A stretch of 64,000 bases of DNA from UBA6059 sp040222235 (GCA_040222235.1 JAVKDO010000116.1:48021-112020), one strand, 5' to 3'; counted from the first letter of the stretch, positions 50,501-59,737 are shown. Notes: generated by a model not told the origin, from the sequence alone. Made by a program: numbers and translations.

Positions 50501-51108
50501 TGAAGAAGACCCTGATAATATTTGCTCACCCTCGCTTCGAGGAATCAAGAGTCAATAGAGCACTCATCGAAACAGCCCAAGCAGTCGATGATGTGACCAT
50601 TAGAGACTTGTATGAGCTATATCCAGATTTCAACATTGATATACAGGCTGAGCAGATAGAGCTGCTTCAGCATGATACGATCATCTGGCACCACCCCTTC
50701 TACTGGTACAGTTGTCCCCCGCTGTTGAAGCACTGGATTGACTTGGTGCTTGAGTACAATTGGGCGTACGGGCCTAACGGAATCCTTCTTTCTGGAAAGA
50801 CCGCCCTCAACGTGCTCACTGCTGGCGGCTCCAGAGAGGTGTACTGCGCTGACGGCAGCAACCGCTACACGATTTCTCAATTCTTGAGACCTTTTGAGCA
50901 GACGGCTGTCCTTTGCGGCATGGAATACTTACCACCTTTTGCGGTACTAGGGACGGCCAGGTTGACTCGCCAGGGTATCCTTGATCACCAGACAGAGTAT
51001 GCTAACCTTCTTGAATTATTGCACCAAGGAGAACGGGGCTTGAAAGCCAAAGACGCGTGTCAGTTTCTCAACGATCTGCCAGAGATCAAAAACACAAAGG
51101 ACCAATGA
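50500..51108 (+). CDS. KefF/KefG-type NAD(P)H-dependent flavin oxidoreductase
   Basis: This 202-residue flavodoxin-like quinone reductase has LIIFAHPRFEESRVNRAL at the N-terminus, the substrate-pocket motif WHHPFYWYSCPPLLKHWID and LTAGGSREVY. Proteins of this family are the ancillary subunits that activate KefC/KefB potassium efflux systems. The start is TTG at 50500, since FAHP must lie within the first ten residues and no ATG is in frame. It overlaps the transporter gene as ATGA. Confidence 0.9.
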   Translation: MKKTLIIFAHPRFEESRVNRALIETAQAVDDVTIRDLYELYPDFNIDIQAEQIELLQHDTIIWHHPFYWYSCPPLLKHWIDLVLEYNWAYGPNGILLSGKTALNVLTAGGSREVYCADGSNRYTISQFLRPFEQTAVLCGMEYLPPFAVLGTARLTRQGILDHQTEYANLLELLHQGERGLKAKDACQFLNDLPEIKNTKDQ

Positions 51109-52970
51109 GCGGTAGTTTCTTATTTCAGGCCGTCATTTATCTTACCGCAGCGGTGATTTGTGTACCCTTGACAAAGCGGGTTGGTCTTAGCTCAGTATTG
51201 GGCTACTTGCTCGCGGGGATTCTCATCGGCCCCTATGTATTCGGTTTCATTGGAGAGGAGGGCGAGGACATCATGCACTTCGCCGAATTCGGTGTGGTGA
51301 TGATGCTCTTTCTCATAGGCCTGGAGATAGAGCCGAAGACCTTTTGGAGAATGCGACAGTCGATCCTCGGCATGGGAGGTCTACAGGTAGGGTTGACGAT
51401 GCTCGTTGTGTTTGCCATATTATTCTTAGCAGGAATGGCATGGACCACAGCTTTGGCGATAGCGATGGCCTTCTCACTTTCGTCCACGGCTATCGTACTA
51501 CAGACACTCAAGGAAAAAGGACTGATGGATACCTCCTATGGTCAGTCATCATTTTCAGTTCTGTTATTTCAAGACATAGCTGTCATCCCGATGCTGGCGT
51601 TGCTGCCACTCTTTACCAAGGATATACCAGAGGTGGCCAGTGGCCATGAGTCTTTATTGGGAAACCTGCCTATTGGCTTGCAGACATTGGCTGTTCTTCT
51701 GTCCGTCGGACTGGTGATCTTGGCTGGTCGATATTTCTTCGTTCCGATCTTGAGATTGGTTGCCAAGACCCGGCTGAGAGAGCTATTTTCTGCATCGGCC
51801 CTGCTCATTGTGATGGCCATTGCCTATTTGATGGAGTTGGTCGGTCTGAGCCCAGCACTTGGTGCCTTCCTGGGAGGAGTGGTGCTTGCCAACAGTGAAT
51901 TTAAGCATGAGCTTGAAAGCAACCTTGAGCCTTTTAAAGGCTTATTGCTCGGGCTCTTTTTTATTGCGGTAGGAGCTTCGATCAATTTCCTAATCATCGG
52001 AGAGTCGCCGGACTTGGTAGTGGGACTAGTTTTAGGCGTGATTGCCATCAAAGCAATCATATTGTTTGCTGTGGGTAAATCTTTCAAACTCAGTACTGAC
52101 CAAAACCTACTTTTTAGCATAGGGCTAAGCCAGGTTGGAGAGTTTGCATTCGTACTGTTGAGTTTTGCCAATCAGCTGAGCATTATTGATCAGAGCCTGC
52201 TGGACTTGCTCCTCGTGGTTACTGCGATTAGTATGACTGTCTCACCCATTCTTGCGATAGTGAATGAGCGATTCATCTTACCAAGGGTGGGCACGAAAGA
52301 GGCGGAAGAAAAGCCCGCTGATGCTATAGAAAAGAAGAACAAAATCATCCTGGTGGGCTTTGGCCATTTCGGGAGCACAGTCGGGAGGTTTCTCAGAGCC
52401 AACGGAGTAGAGCCGACGATACTTGATCACGACTCCAGTCGTGTGGATTTACTTCGAAAAATGGGGTTTGAGGTGTACTATGGTGACGCGACGCGGGTTG
52501 ACTTGTTGGAGTCTGCTGGGGCGGAACAAGCGGAAATATTGATTTCAGCTATAGACAACCCGGAGGCTAATATTAGCCTAGTCAAAACCTTAAGGAAGCA
52601 CTTTCCAGACCTGCAGCTTGTGATGAGGGCAAAAAGCCGAGTGGACGCCTATGAGCTGCTCAAGCTCGGTGTAGACCATATCTATCGTGAATCGATTGAC
52701 ACTTCCGTGCGCCTAGCATCGGATGTGCTACAGATGCTTGGTAAGCGTCGATATACGTTGCTGCGGCAGGCCCAGCAGTTCATCAAGTATGATGAGGAGA
52801 GCATGAGAAGGCTTGTAGAACAAAGCCTAAATAGCGAAGAGTACATTTCAAGAGCACGAATTGAAATTGCTCAGCAAGAGGCGCTACTTTCAGCAGATCG
52901 TAAGTCTGGGCATTTGGAAGAGGATGACCATCTCTGGGATGGCTCCAAAACCCAAAAGGACGACAATTAA
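51105..52970 (+). CDS. KefB/KefC-type glutathione-gated potassium/proton antiporter
   Basis: The start at 51105 overlaps the kefF stop. The 621-residue protein has about 12 membrane helices of the monovalent cation:proton antiporter-2 family, with GLEIEPKTFWRMR, SLSSTAIVLQTLKEKG and ALGAFLGGVVLANSEFKHELE. A cytosolic RCK/TrkA-N domain follows from about 405 (VGFGHFGSTVGRFLRA, GDATRVDLLES). It expels K+ and acidifies the cytoplasm to protect against electrophiles. Whether it is gated by glutathione here cannot be told from sequence. Confidence 0.93.
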   Translation: MSGSFLFQAVIYLTAAVICVPLTKRVGLSSVLGYLLAGILIGPYVFGFIGEEGEDIMHFAEFGVVMMLFLIGLEIEPKTFWRMRQSILGMGGLQVGLTMLVVFAILFLAGMAWTTALAIAMAFSLSSTAIVLQTLKEKGLMDTSYGQSSFSVLLFQDIAVIPMLALLPLFTKDIPEVASGHESLLGNLPIGLQTLAVLLSVGLVILAGRYFFVPILRLVAKTRLRELFSASALLIVMAIAYLMELVGLSPALGAFLGGVVLANSEFKHELESNLEPFKGLLLGLFFIAVGASINFLIIGESPDLVVGLVLGVIAIKAIILFAVGKSFKLSTDQNLLFSIGLSQVGEFAFVLLSFANQLSIIDQSLLDLLLVVTAISMTVSPILAIVNERFILPRVGTKEAEEKPADAIEKKNKIILVGFGHFGSTVGRFLRANGVEPTILDHDSSRVDLLRKMGFEVYYGDATRVDLLESAGAEQAEILISAIDNPEANISLVKTLRKHFPDLQLVMRAKSRVDAYELLKLGVDHIYRESIDTSVRLASDVLQMLGKRRYTLLRQAQQFIKYDEESMRRLVEQSLNSEEYISRARIEIAQQEALLSADRKSGHLEEDDHLWDGSKTQKDDN

Positions 52971-52980
52971 ACCTAAAAGA

Positions 52981-54225
52981 TTAACGAGCCACTTGCTTGA
53001 GGCGCTTGTATCGAGAAGTCAGCTCCTGGATGGTCTCTTTTGAAAGCTCCATGTAGATTCTGAAACTCTCATCAGCTCGAAGCTCTTCGTCGATCAGCAT
53101 CTTGAAGGCTTTATGTTGAGAGTCCTTGAGTCTTTTTATTCTTTGCGCTACCTCACTCGTTTTATTCAGACTCGAAAGCTCATTCTTGATATCCATGATG
53201 TCTTGATAAAAGATATCCACTCGGTCTTTCTTACGCTGTGCTTGCCATTTGGACAAATAGAGCCCACTAGAAATCAGTGTGACTAGGATCGAAAAGACAA
53301 CACCCATCAGTTCAGCGTAGCGCTCGAAAATGCTAGGCTCGTCTCTATCAAGGTATATTCTTGCCCCATTGTGAAGGGGGAAGTTGAGCCTTGTTCGCTC
53401 AAAGTCCTCTTTAAGATCCAGATAGATCAAAGGGCTAATAGATGTGAACCGCTCCTTGTGTTGAAAAATGGTCTTGGTGATATTGTAGGTCACATCATCA
53501 GGCAGGTCTCCACGTGCCACCAACACCGCATCTGTGGCGATCGTTACCACGGCTTCCTCAGTCAGCGAGCCGTAAGTTCGCTGAGGGATAATAAATGGCT
53601 TCATTTGTGGAAACTTCAAACTGATCGCTTCTGCTAAGGAACCCCTGCCGAACTGCTCAATATTATCAAAGCTGAAGAGTCGATATCCCATAAGTCCGGC
53701 TAGATACTCTTCATTCATAATATCCGTGAAACCGCAGAAAACTTCGTTTTCGAAGATGTTTTGAGTAACCTCAAATTTTGAAGTATCAACATCGAGGATA
53801 TGAAAGAGCTCCATTAAGAATTCATAGCTCGCTGATCCAGGTTGGCCAATAAATACTTTCTTACCATAAAAAAGCTCTTCCACTGTATTAGCCTTTTCTT
53901 CAGCCTGATAAAAGATGTGGAGCACTTGAGGATAGAAGGGCACCAGTGCGTTGATACCACGCTCTGATTGATATGAGATGCTATTTTCCACGATAGTAAT
54001 GTCCGCCGTACCGGCCTCAAGGCTATCGATATTACTATGAGAGCCATCTCCAATAACTAGCTCTATATCATAGCCGAGGGATTTTTCCATTTGAGCCTCG
54101 AAAACCTTTACTATTTCACCGATAGGCTCATCTACAGTGTAAATAACTTTGAGCTTCTGCTGTTCCTCGCAGCTAATGAAAACTAGAGCAGTTAGTAGGG
54201 GATAAATTATGTTTCTTAATTGCAT
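52981..54225 (-). CDS. Membrane-anchored TAXI-type solute-binding protein with cytosolic helical tail
   Basis: This 414-residue protein has a lipoprotein-type N-terminus (LVFISC, Cys 19) and a TAXI-type TRAP binding domain at about 25-295 (GSHSNIDSLEAGTADITIVE, VFIGQPGSASYEF). Unlike ordinary TAXI proteins it continues with a membrane helix (about 305-325) and a basic, helical cytosolic tail to 414. No TRAP permease (DctQ/M) gene is present. It is divergent from the ion-channel gene across 227 bases, which suggests a sensing or gating partner. Substrate unknown. Confidence 0.82.
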   Translation of the reverse strand: MQLRNIIYPLLTALVFISCEEQQKLKVIYTVDEPIGEIVKVFEAQMEKSLGYDIELVIGDGSHSNIDSLEAGTADITIVENSISYQSERGINALVPFYPQVLHIFYQAEEKANTVEELFYGKKVFIGQPGSASYEFLMELFHILDVDTSKFEVTQNIFENEVFCGFTDIMNEEYLAGLMGYRLFSFDNIEQFGRGSLAEAISLKFPQMKPFIIPQRTYGSLTEEAVVTIATDAVLVARGDLPDDVTYNITKTIFQHKERFTSISPLIYLDLKEDFERTRLNFPLHNGARIYLDRDEPSIFERYAELMGVVFSILVTLISSGLYLSKWQAQRKKDRVDIFYQDIMDIKNELSSLNKTSEVAQRIKRLKDSQHKAFKMLIDEELRADESFRIYMELSKETIQELTSRYKRLKQVAR

Positions 54226-54415
54226 TGAAATTAGGTCGATTGAAGACTGTCACGCATTTGCTGAGGACATGGATGTATGTACTGTACTCTGTGTCAATTA
54301 GATGACAATGGTTCATATGGCAAAAAGAGCGTAAATTGCAGCTAACAAAATAGCCGAATAGCTAGTCTAAGGTATTATTAATATTCTAATATCTATTTAT
54401 ATCCCTTTAGGCTAC

Positions 54416-54423
54416 TATTTTTG
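54416..54423 (+). promoter_or_regulatory. Probable -7 box of the ion-channel gene
   Basis: TATTTTTG matches TAnnTTTG; the predicted start is about 26 bases before the ATG. No exact TTG is at -33. The remaining 54226-54415 divergent region is AT-rich toward the channel gene, with no clear operator. Confidence 0.4.
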
Positions 54424-54452
54424 TTGTACTCCAAATAAACTTTTCAACCTGA

Positions 54453-56345
54453 ATGAAAAAGGTTCCTTTTAATGTCCGGGCAAAATATCAGTTTGACAAT
54501 TTCATTGCCAGGGGTAGTGCGTCTCTGATTTCCTGGCTTGGTATTCTATCAATAATCGTGATTGTAATTTTCGCGGTTTTTGTTTGGATGGTTGGGCTTA
54601 GCCCAGACCCACAAGAGTCTTTTATTTCTACCGTATGGGTGAACACCATTCACATGCTTGACCCTGGTGTTATAGGTGCAGCAGAACAGTATTGGGGTTA
54701 TCGCGTCTTTATGCTCTTTGTGACTTTGATAGGTATTGTGGTGATGTCAACCCTGATTGGTTTGATATCTAACGGTATCATGGATAAGATTGATGAACTG
54801 AGAAAGGGTCGTTCATTTGTCTTGGAAGATAATCATGTGATCATTTTGGGGTGGTCTTCAAAGATCTTCACGATTATCCCTGAGATCGTGATTGCTAACG
54901 AAAATCAGAAATACGGAAGTATTGTGATCTTGGCCGATAAGGACAAGGTGGACATGGAAGACGAGATAAGAGATAAGATTGGAGATACCGGAAACACCAA
55001 AGTGATTTGTAGAACGGGTAATCCTATAGATGTGGATGATATCAACATCACCAACCTGCACGACTCTAAGTCAATTATCATTGTAGACAAGGATAATGAG
55101 AACTCTGACTCTCAGATCATCAAGACAATAGTGGCCATCGTTACCAATCCTAAGAGACGGGCAAAGCCATACCATATCACAGCGGAAATTGAGAGTAAGA
55201 AAAACTACGATGTAGCCAAGATGGTAGGTAAGGATGAGGTCGAGCTTATTCTTTCGGACGACTTTGTATCCAAAATAATGGTGCAGACCAGTCGCCAGCC
55301 AGGCCTTAGTGTGGTATACATTGAACTCATGGACTTTGGTGGTGACGAGATTTACTTCGTAGAAGAAAAAACGCTTGTAGGTAAAACCTTCCGTGAGGTA
55401 ATCTTTGCTTTCGAAGACTCTGCCATTATGGGCATTCAGTATGCTGACAATACTGTGGAAGTCAACCCTCCCATGGATACGATAATGCAGGAAGGAGACC
55501 GGGTCATTGGTATTACTGAGGATGATGATACGCTGGTAGCTAACGCAAAAACGCAACTGGAGATCCATGAGCATAGAATTCAGGCCTCACCTCCGACCAA
55601 GTTTGAGAAAGAGAAAATATTGCTTGTCGGCTGGAATGCTCGAGCACGTCATATCATTCGAGAGCTGGACAACTATGTGGCACCAGGATCAATTGTCAGG
55701 GTGGTTTCTAAGTTTGAAGATGCCAAACACGTACTTAGAAGAGTAGCGGACTCACTTCAGAATATCTCAATTGAGTTTGAAGTAACGGACACTACCGATC
55801 GAGATACTCTGGAAGCGATGAACATGCCACAGTATGACTATATCATATTGCTGTGCTACCAAGAGTATTTCCCGATTCAGGAAGCAGATGCTCAGACTTT
55901 GATCACCCTTCTTCACTTGAGGAGCATTTCTGATAAGACCAGACGTCTCAAGATCGTAAGTGAGATGCTTGATATGAGAAATAGACAGCTTGCAGATATC
56001 ACAAGTGCAGATGACTTTATCGTAAGTGATAAGCTGTTGAGTTTGTTGATGAGCCAGGTGTCTGAGAACAAATACCTCATGCGTGTATTTGAGGACTTGT
56101 TTGATGCAGACGGATCGGAGATTTACATCAAGCCAGTGGAGAACTATGTGACACTTGGACAACCGGTCAACTTCTATACCATACTAGAGTCCGCCGCTAG
56201 AAAGCAGGAAGTAGCCATTGGCTATAGGATCATAGCAGACGCAAAGAATGCAGAAGAAGGCTATGGCGTGGTAGTGAACCCTAAGAAAACAAAAACGGTA
56301 GAGTTCTCAGCGGGAGATATGATTATTGTCCTTTCTGAGGATTAA
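54453..56345 (+). CDS. CASTOR/POLLUX-type putative ion channel with two RCK-like domains
   Basis: This 630-residue protein has two membrane helices (about 26-48 and 85-108) flanking a pore-loop-like segment (STVWVNTIHMLDPG). Two tandem Rossmann/RCK-like domains follow, the first from about 125 (HVIILGWSSKIFTIIPEI) and the second from about 387 (KILLVGWNARARHIIREL), with a TrkA-C-like end. This is the architecture of plant CASTOR/POLLUX nuclear cation channels and their bacterial relatives. The pore segment lacks a canonical TxGYG filter, so ion selectivity is open. It is divergent from the anchored TAXI gene. Confidence 0.88.
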   Translation: MKKVPFNVRAKYQFDNFIARGSASLISWLGILSIIVIVIFAVFVWMVGLSPDPQESFISTVWVNTIHMLDPGVIGAAEQYWGYRVFMLFVTLIGIVVMSTLIGLISNGIMDKIDELRKGRSFVLEDNHVIILGWSSKIFTIIPEIVIANENQKYGSIVILADKDKVDMEDEIRDKIGDTGNTKVICRTGNPIDVDDINITNLHDSKSIIIVDKDNENSDSQIIKTIVAIVTNPKRRAKPYHITAEIESKKNYDVAKMVGKDEVELILSDDFVSKIMVQTSRQPGLSVVYIELMDFGGDEIYFVEEKTLVGKTFREVIFAFEDSAIMGIQYADNTVEVNPPMDTIMQEGDRVIGITEDDDTLVANAKTQLEIHEHRIQASPPTKFEKEKILLVGWNARARHIIRELDNYVAPGSIVRVVSKFEDAKHVLRRVADSLQNISIEFEVTDTTDRDTLEAMNMPQYDYIILLCYQEYFPIQEADAQTLITLLHLRSISDKTRRLKIVSEMLDMRNRQLADITSADDFIVSDKLLSLLMSQVSENKYLMRVFEDLFDADGSEIYIKPVENYVTLGQPVNFYTILESAARKQEVAIGYRIIADAKNAEEGYGVVVNPKKTKTVEFSAGDMIIVLSED

Positions 56346-56350
56346 CCTAA

Positions 56351-56518
56351 CTACCTCATTTTTTCAAGAGCCTGTCTGATTTCTCTCATGGCCTCCCGTC
56401 GATAATGCTCTTTTCTGGGTATGATTCGCTTTGGGACAAGTGATGAGATGAAGTTCATTACTACTTGCTTCTCTTGTTCATCGAGATAGGCGATAGAGTT
56501 CTGTAATTCTTGTGTCAT
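56351..56518 (-). CDS. Small helical protein, 55 residues
   Basis: The frame starts with MTQELQNSIAYLDEQEKQVV, is followed by MNFISSLVPKRIIPRKEH, and ends EIRQALEKMR. It looks like a two-helix soluble protein, and the LDEQEKQVVMNFI part recalls small antitoxin-like domains, but no family can be assigned. It has two inverted repeats immediately upstream, which supports a real regulated gene. It is on the opposite strand from the channel gene and converges on it, five bases apart. Confidence 0.6.
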   Translation of the reverse strand: MTQELQNSIAYLDEQEKQVVMNFISSLVPKRIIPRKEHYRREAMREIRQALEKMR

Positions 56519-56564
56519 GACGTTTATATTTGCGCATCTAATTAAACGTCCTAATGTGACATTA
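56519..56564. promoter_or_regulatory. Two inverted repeats upstream of the 55-residue gene
   Basis: GACGTTTA (56519-56526) and TAAACGTC (56543-56550) are perfect 8-base arms with a 16-base loop that end right at the start codon. TAATGT-G-ACATTA (56552-56564) is a perfect 6-1-6 palindrome next to it. They may form a leader hairpin and an operator. Confidence 0.55.
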
Positions 56565-56570
56565 TGATTA

Positions 56571-57209
56571 TTATAAAATTGTTAAATCATGATGTTTGAT
56601 CTTGGCTATAGGGAAAGTCAGCTTGAACGGGTCGACGACCAGGGTAGCGAGCGAGCGAAACTCCCGCGTATCCGCGAACCGCGAAGCATCTACGCTATTC
56701 ACGCCAAGTTTACCAAATGATCCGCTTCCTGACCCTACGAACTTAGTGAAGTAGTAGCTACCCTTCCAATCTTGATAGAGCGGTATGGGTATGAGTTTTG
56801 TGGTAACAGGGAACGTAAGGCTTCCGTGTGCGATGGAGGCATCAAACAAGGACTTTCCCCCTATAGAAGCAACCATCTCTATTTTCTTTCCACGCTTCTC
56901 GATATTGATATCCGCCAGTTCCTTTGGGATACCCCAATTGGACTGTCCACTGACGACACTGTCGATACTATCCACGTAGATTTTACTAATGAAGAAGGAA
57001 GTTTTTCCATCTAATTTGTGCCTACCGGGAATGTACAAGAGCTCGTTGTAAGGGCCGACTGGGCTATGATCATACCGAGCAATGATGAATCCACCAACCC
57101 CAGAGACCTCTTCTCCACTAAATGGATCAATTCTCTTGGGACCCCAAAAGAAATGCATAATGCCCATGCCGTTGAGATCCCAAGGGGCGGGACTGATTTC
57201 CCCCTTCAT
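56571..57209 (-). CDS. Acetoacetate decarboxylase superfamily protein
   Basis: This 212-residue protein has the ADC-like signatures YDHSPVGPYNELLYIPG and SNWGIPKELA, a beta-barrel fold often used for decarboxylation or hydration of keto acids. The expected catalytic Lys region is not cleanly identifiable, so it may not be a decarboxylase. It overlaps the DoxX gene by one base (TAATG), making a two-gene operon. Confidence 0.75.
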   Translation of the reverse strand: MKGEISPAPWDLNGMGIMHFFWGPKRIDPFSGEEVSGVGGFIIARYDHSPVGPYNELLYIPGRHKLDGKTSFFISKIYVDSIDSVVSGQSNWGIPKELADINIEKRGKKIEMVASIGGKSLFDASIAHGSLTFPVTTKLIPIPLYQDWKGSYYFTKFVGSGSGSFGKLGVNSVDASRFADTREFRSLATLVVDPFKLTFPIAKIKHHDLTIL

Positions 57210-57616
57210 TATTTGCTGATCATCCTGTCGATGCTATATTGTCCAGCACCTCTTAAGGTGTAGAATATTCCAATGGCAGCATAGAGCAACGCTTTTTCCT
57301 TACTTGAGAACGGGTCATCACCATGATGGATGAGCCCTGCGTAGAGCATGGTCATGGTCATGAATAGTGCGGCAAGACGTGTCGTGAAGCCAAGAGCTAA
57401 AAACAAGCCACCAAGAAATTCTGATAAGCCAGCGGCCCACGCGAATAAAAAAGCCATAGGCAAACCCTGGCCATCTAGGTTATTGATAAAACCTTCTGAT
57501 GGAGGCACTTTTCCCAATCCGTGCCCAAAAGCCATTGATAACCCGGCAAACAAACGAAGGGCCAAATCCGCGAGTTGGTTTTGCGAATAACCCATTATCC
57601 ATTTCTTAATCCCCAT
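57209..57616 (-). CDS. DoxX-family membrane protein
   Basis: This 135-residue protein has four predicted membrane helices in the DoxX pattern, with LALRLFAGLSMAFGHGLGKVPPSEGFI, AAGLSEFLGGLFLALGFTTRLAAL and a C-terminal YAAIGIFYTLRGAGQYSIDRMI. DoxX proteins are small integral membrane proteins linked to redox and quinone chemistry. It is the first gene of the pair with the ADC-like gene. Confidence 0.9.
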   Translation of the reverse strand: MGIKKWIMGYSQNQLADLALRLFAGLSMAFGHGLGKVPPSEGFINNLDGQGLPMAFLFAWAAGLSEFLGGLFLALGFTTRLAALFMTMTMLYAGLIHHGDDPFSSKEKALLYAAIGIFYTLRGAGQYSIDRMISK

Positions 57617-57734
57617 AGTCAGAGTGTTATATTTATTTCAAGGAAAGGAAATTAATGGTTTTGAAGGAAACCTGACAGCTTTTTTATGTTAGTAGATGAT
57701 CGTTTAGAGGTTAATGGTCTCTTCCGAAGATAGA

Positions 57735-57767
57735 TTTGTCTCTTTGGTCAATTCGAATCTATATTTG
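57735..57767 (+). promoter_or_regulatory. Strong Bacteroidota promoter before the 35-residue membrane protein
   Basis: TTTG at 57735-57738 and TATATTTG at 57760-57767 are spaced 21 bases apart and match the consensus in both elements. Transcription would start near 57771, about 20 bases before the ATG at 57792. Confidence 0.6.
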
Positions 57768-57791
57768 TGCTCAATCTAAATCTGACCGACT

Positions 57792-57899
57792 ATGATCATG
57801 CTTGGCCTTATTATCGTACTTTTTATTGCAGCTATCGTATGTGCCTACGTAGTGCCTAACAGTGCGGTGAGCAATCACCAAAAAGACAGTGAAGTCTAG
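57792..57899 (+). CDS. Small membrane peptide, 35 residues
   Basis: An ATG frame gives MIMLGLIIVLFIAAIVCAYVV followed by a short polar tail (PNSAVSNHQKDSEV), i.e. one membrane helix and a soluble end. A well-matched promoter lies just upstream. Its end overlaps the stop of the convergent pyruvate kinase gene by four bases. Function unknown. Confidence 0.5.
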   Translation: MIMLGLIIVLFIAAIVCAYVVPNSAVSNHQKDSEV

Positions 57900-59737
57900 T
57901 CAACCCAGAACGAGGGAGGCATCTGCAGCGATGGCAGTATTCTGTTGTGCTTGATGCCATACCCCTGCAACTGCGTCAGGATATAATCTAGTGTACTAAT
58001 TGTTTGGGTCATAAATGGCCCCTTATTGAGCATTACGCATTCAGCACGCTGACTTGCTGACACGTCCGTGATCTCTGCTCTACTCGGAAGTCCTCTTTTA
58101 GCAAGACCTTCTAATACCTGGGTAGCCCAAATGACTGGAATGTGGGCCGCTTCGCAAATTCGTCGAATTTCTTCTTGTACTTCTGCCAGTTGCTGCCAGC
58201 CACATTCTACCGCTAAATCCCCTCTTGCTATCATCACCCCTACCGGATAATGCTCCATCGCTCTTAATAAGAGGGTTGGCAGATTAAGGAATCCACGGCG
58301 CGTTTCGATTTTGAGGATGAGCCCAAACCGCTTGGGTTTGTCTAACTCCTCAAGAACGCTAAAGAACTTTTCCAAGTCCGATACATCGTTGACAAAAGAG
58401 AGATTGACCATATCCGCATGCTGTACAACGAATATTAGATCTTCTTCATCTTTAGCAGTGAGTCCAGAGAAGGAGAACTGTGATTTTGGAAAGTTGATGC
58501 CTTTGTCTGCCTTTAGCTTAGCTCCACCAGGGCTGGCAAAGGTGATTTCTACGGTAGCATGATCCTGGCCTACCTCTCGAACTACCCCGCCTATTTTACC
58601 GTCATCGAAAAGGACGGGTTCGTCCACTTTTATCTCATCAATTACCTTAGGCAAGGTACACGACACGAATGCGGTATTAACCAGCTTACCATTTTCATCG
58701 TGTTCCGCATTACCTCCGGGGTGATCTGTTCGCGTCAATTTAAGGAAGTCACCATGATCCAAAGCTAAAGAGCTTTCTAATGAAGGCAGCCCTTCGATAC
58801 TAACCTTACCGAGCTTTTCATCAAGACGGTAGGCCTTGAAAGTAGCCATATCCTCCAAGTAGGTTGTTCGATTGGTTTGAAGTACATAGCTATGATTATC
58901 GATAGGCGTAATCTGAACGACCCTCTTTTTGCCGCGAGTGTCTCTAAGCTTAAGGTCTGTTGCGGTAGACAAGTCCACATCTCCCGTCAACCTTGGCAGA
59001 TCACTATTTGGATCGGTGGATACAACCAGCTCTCCTGGTGTCAAAACTTCACCGCGCTCATTTCGAGAAGGCTTGAGCTTTATGACTTTAGGGCCGGGCT
59101 TGATTTGTCCTGTTCTGATTTTTGGACCCGCTAAGTCCATGGTTATTTTGCACGGTAGGCCAAGCTCTTTGCTCTGACGCCTTATAATCTCAATCATAGC
59201 AGCCCAAACCTTGGGATTGTCATGTGCGCAGTTGACCCTGGCGACATTCATACCAGCCTTGAGAAAGTCAGTAATGATGGACTCATCCGTAGCGGCTTCC
59301 GTAGGTATAGTCACCATGATGCGGACATAGCGCTGCTTTTTAGTCCTACCAAAGAGTGTTTCCGTATTGGCTTTAATCGTGGACTTGCCATCCCCTAGCA
59401 CCTTCACAGATTGAGTAAGAGGTAAGCTTTGATTATCCCTCAATGCATATAGTATCCTAAGTAAAGCATGAATAGAGGGAAGTACATGACTCTCGGCCCT
59501 GGCAAGGCGTGATACCCCTATACTCCCAAGATACTGCTGGAGCTTGCGAATGTCTTTGCGCCGAAGCGCCATATATGCGAGGAGGTTTTTGGCACTTGAC
59601 TTGGCGGTAGGTTGAACACGCTTCAGTTCTTGATCGAACTTTCCCTCATATTTGGCCGCTCGAGCCACGATCTTCTCGAGCGTCTCGATACTCTTATGAA
59701 GTTCACTTACTGGTTCTCTATGTTGGGTTGTACCCAT
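57896..59737 (-). CDS. Atypical pyruvate kinase with long N-terminal extension
   Basis: This 613-residue protein has about 130 residues of helical extension ahead of a pyruvate-kinase barrel: RIMVTIPTEAATDES, NVARVNCAHDN, MDLAGPKIRTG, LILKIETRRGFLNLP, MIARGDLAVE and PVIWATQVLEGL are present. The lid has a large insertion. The usual GTDAVMLSGETA is replaced by RAECVMLNKGPF, and the C-terminal regulatory domain is missing. The Lys and acidic metal residues of KIE and GDLAVE remain. It may be a specialised or inactive relative. Its start lies inside the phosphatase gene. Confidence 0.82.
   Translation of the reverse strand: MGTTQHREPVSELHKSIETLEKIVARAAKYEGKFDQELKRVQPTAKSSAKNLLAYMALRRKDIRKLQQYLGSIGVSRLARAESHVLPSIHALLRILYALRDNQSLPLTQSVKVLGDGKSTIKANTETLFGRTKKQRYVRIMVTIPTEAATDESIITDFLKAGMNVARVNCAHDNPKVWAAMIEIIRRQSKELGLPCKITMDLAGPKIRTGQIKPGPKVIKLKPSRNERGEVLTPGELVVSTDPNSDLPRLTGDVDLSTATDLKLRDTRGKKRVVQITPIDNHSYVLQTNRTTYLEDMATFKAYRLDEKLGKVSIEGLPSLESSLALDHGDFLKLTRTDHPGGNAEHDENGKLVNTAFVSCTLPKVIDEIKVDEPVLFDDGKIGGVVREVGQDHATVEITFASPGGAKLKADKGINFPKSQFSFSGLTAKDEEDLIFVVQHADMVNLSFVNDVSDLEKFFSVLEELDKPKRFGLILKIETRRGFLNLPTLLLRAMEHYPVGVMIARGDLAVECGWQQLAEVQEEIRRICEAAHIPVIWATQVLEGLAKRGLPSRAEITDVSASQRAECVMLNKGPFMTQTISTLDYILTQLQGYGIKHNRILPSLQMPPSFWVD

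Noticed and set aside
50335..50529. 64-codon ORF on the minus strand across the kefF start
   Set aside because: It overlaps the conserved N-terminus of the KefF-like protein, has no family resemblance, and begins inside that gene.
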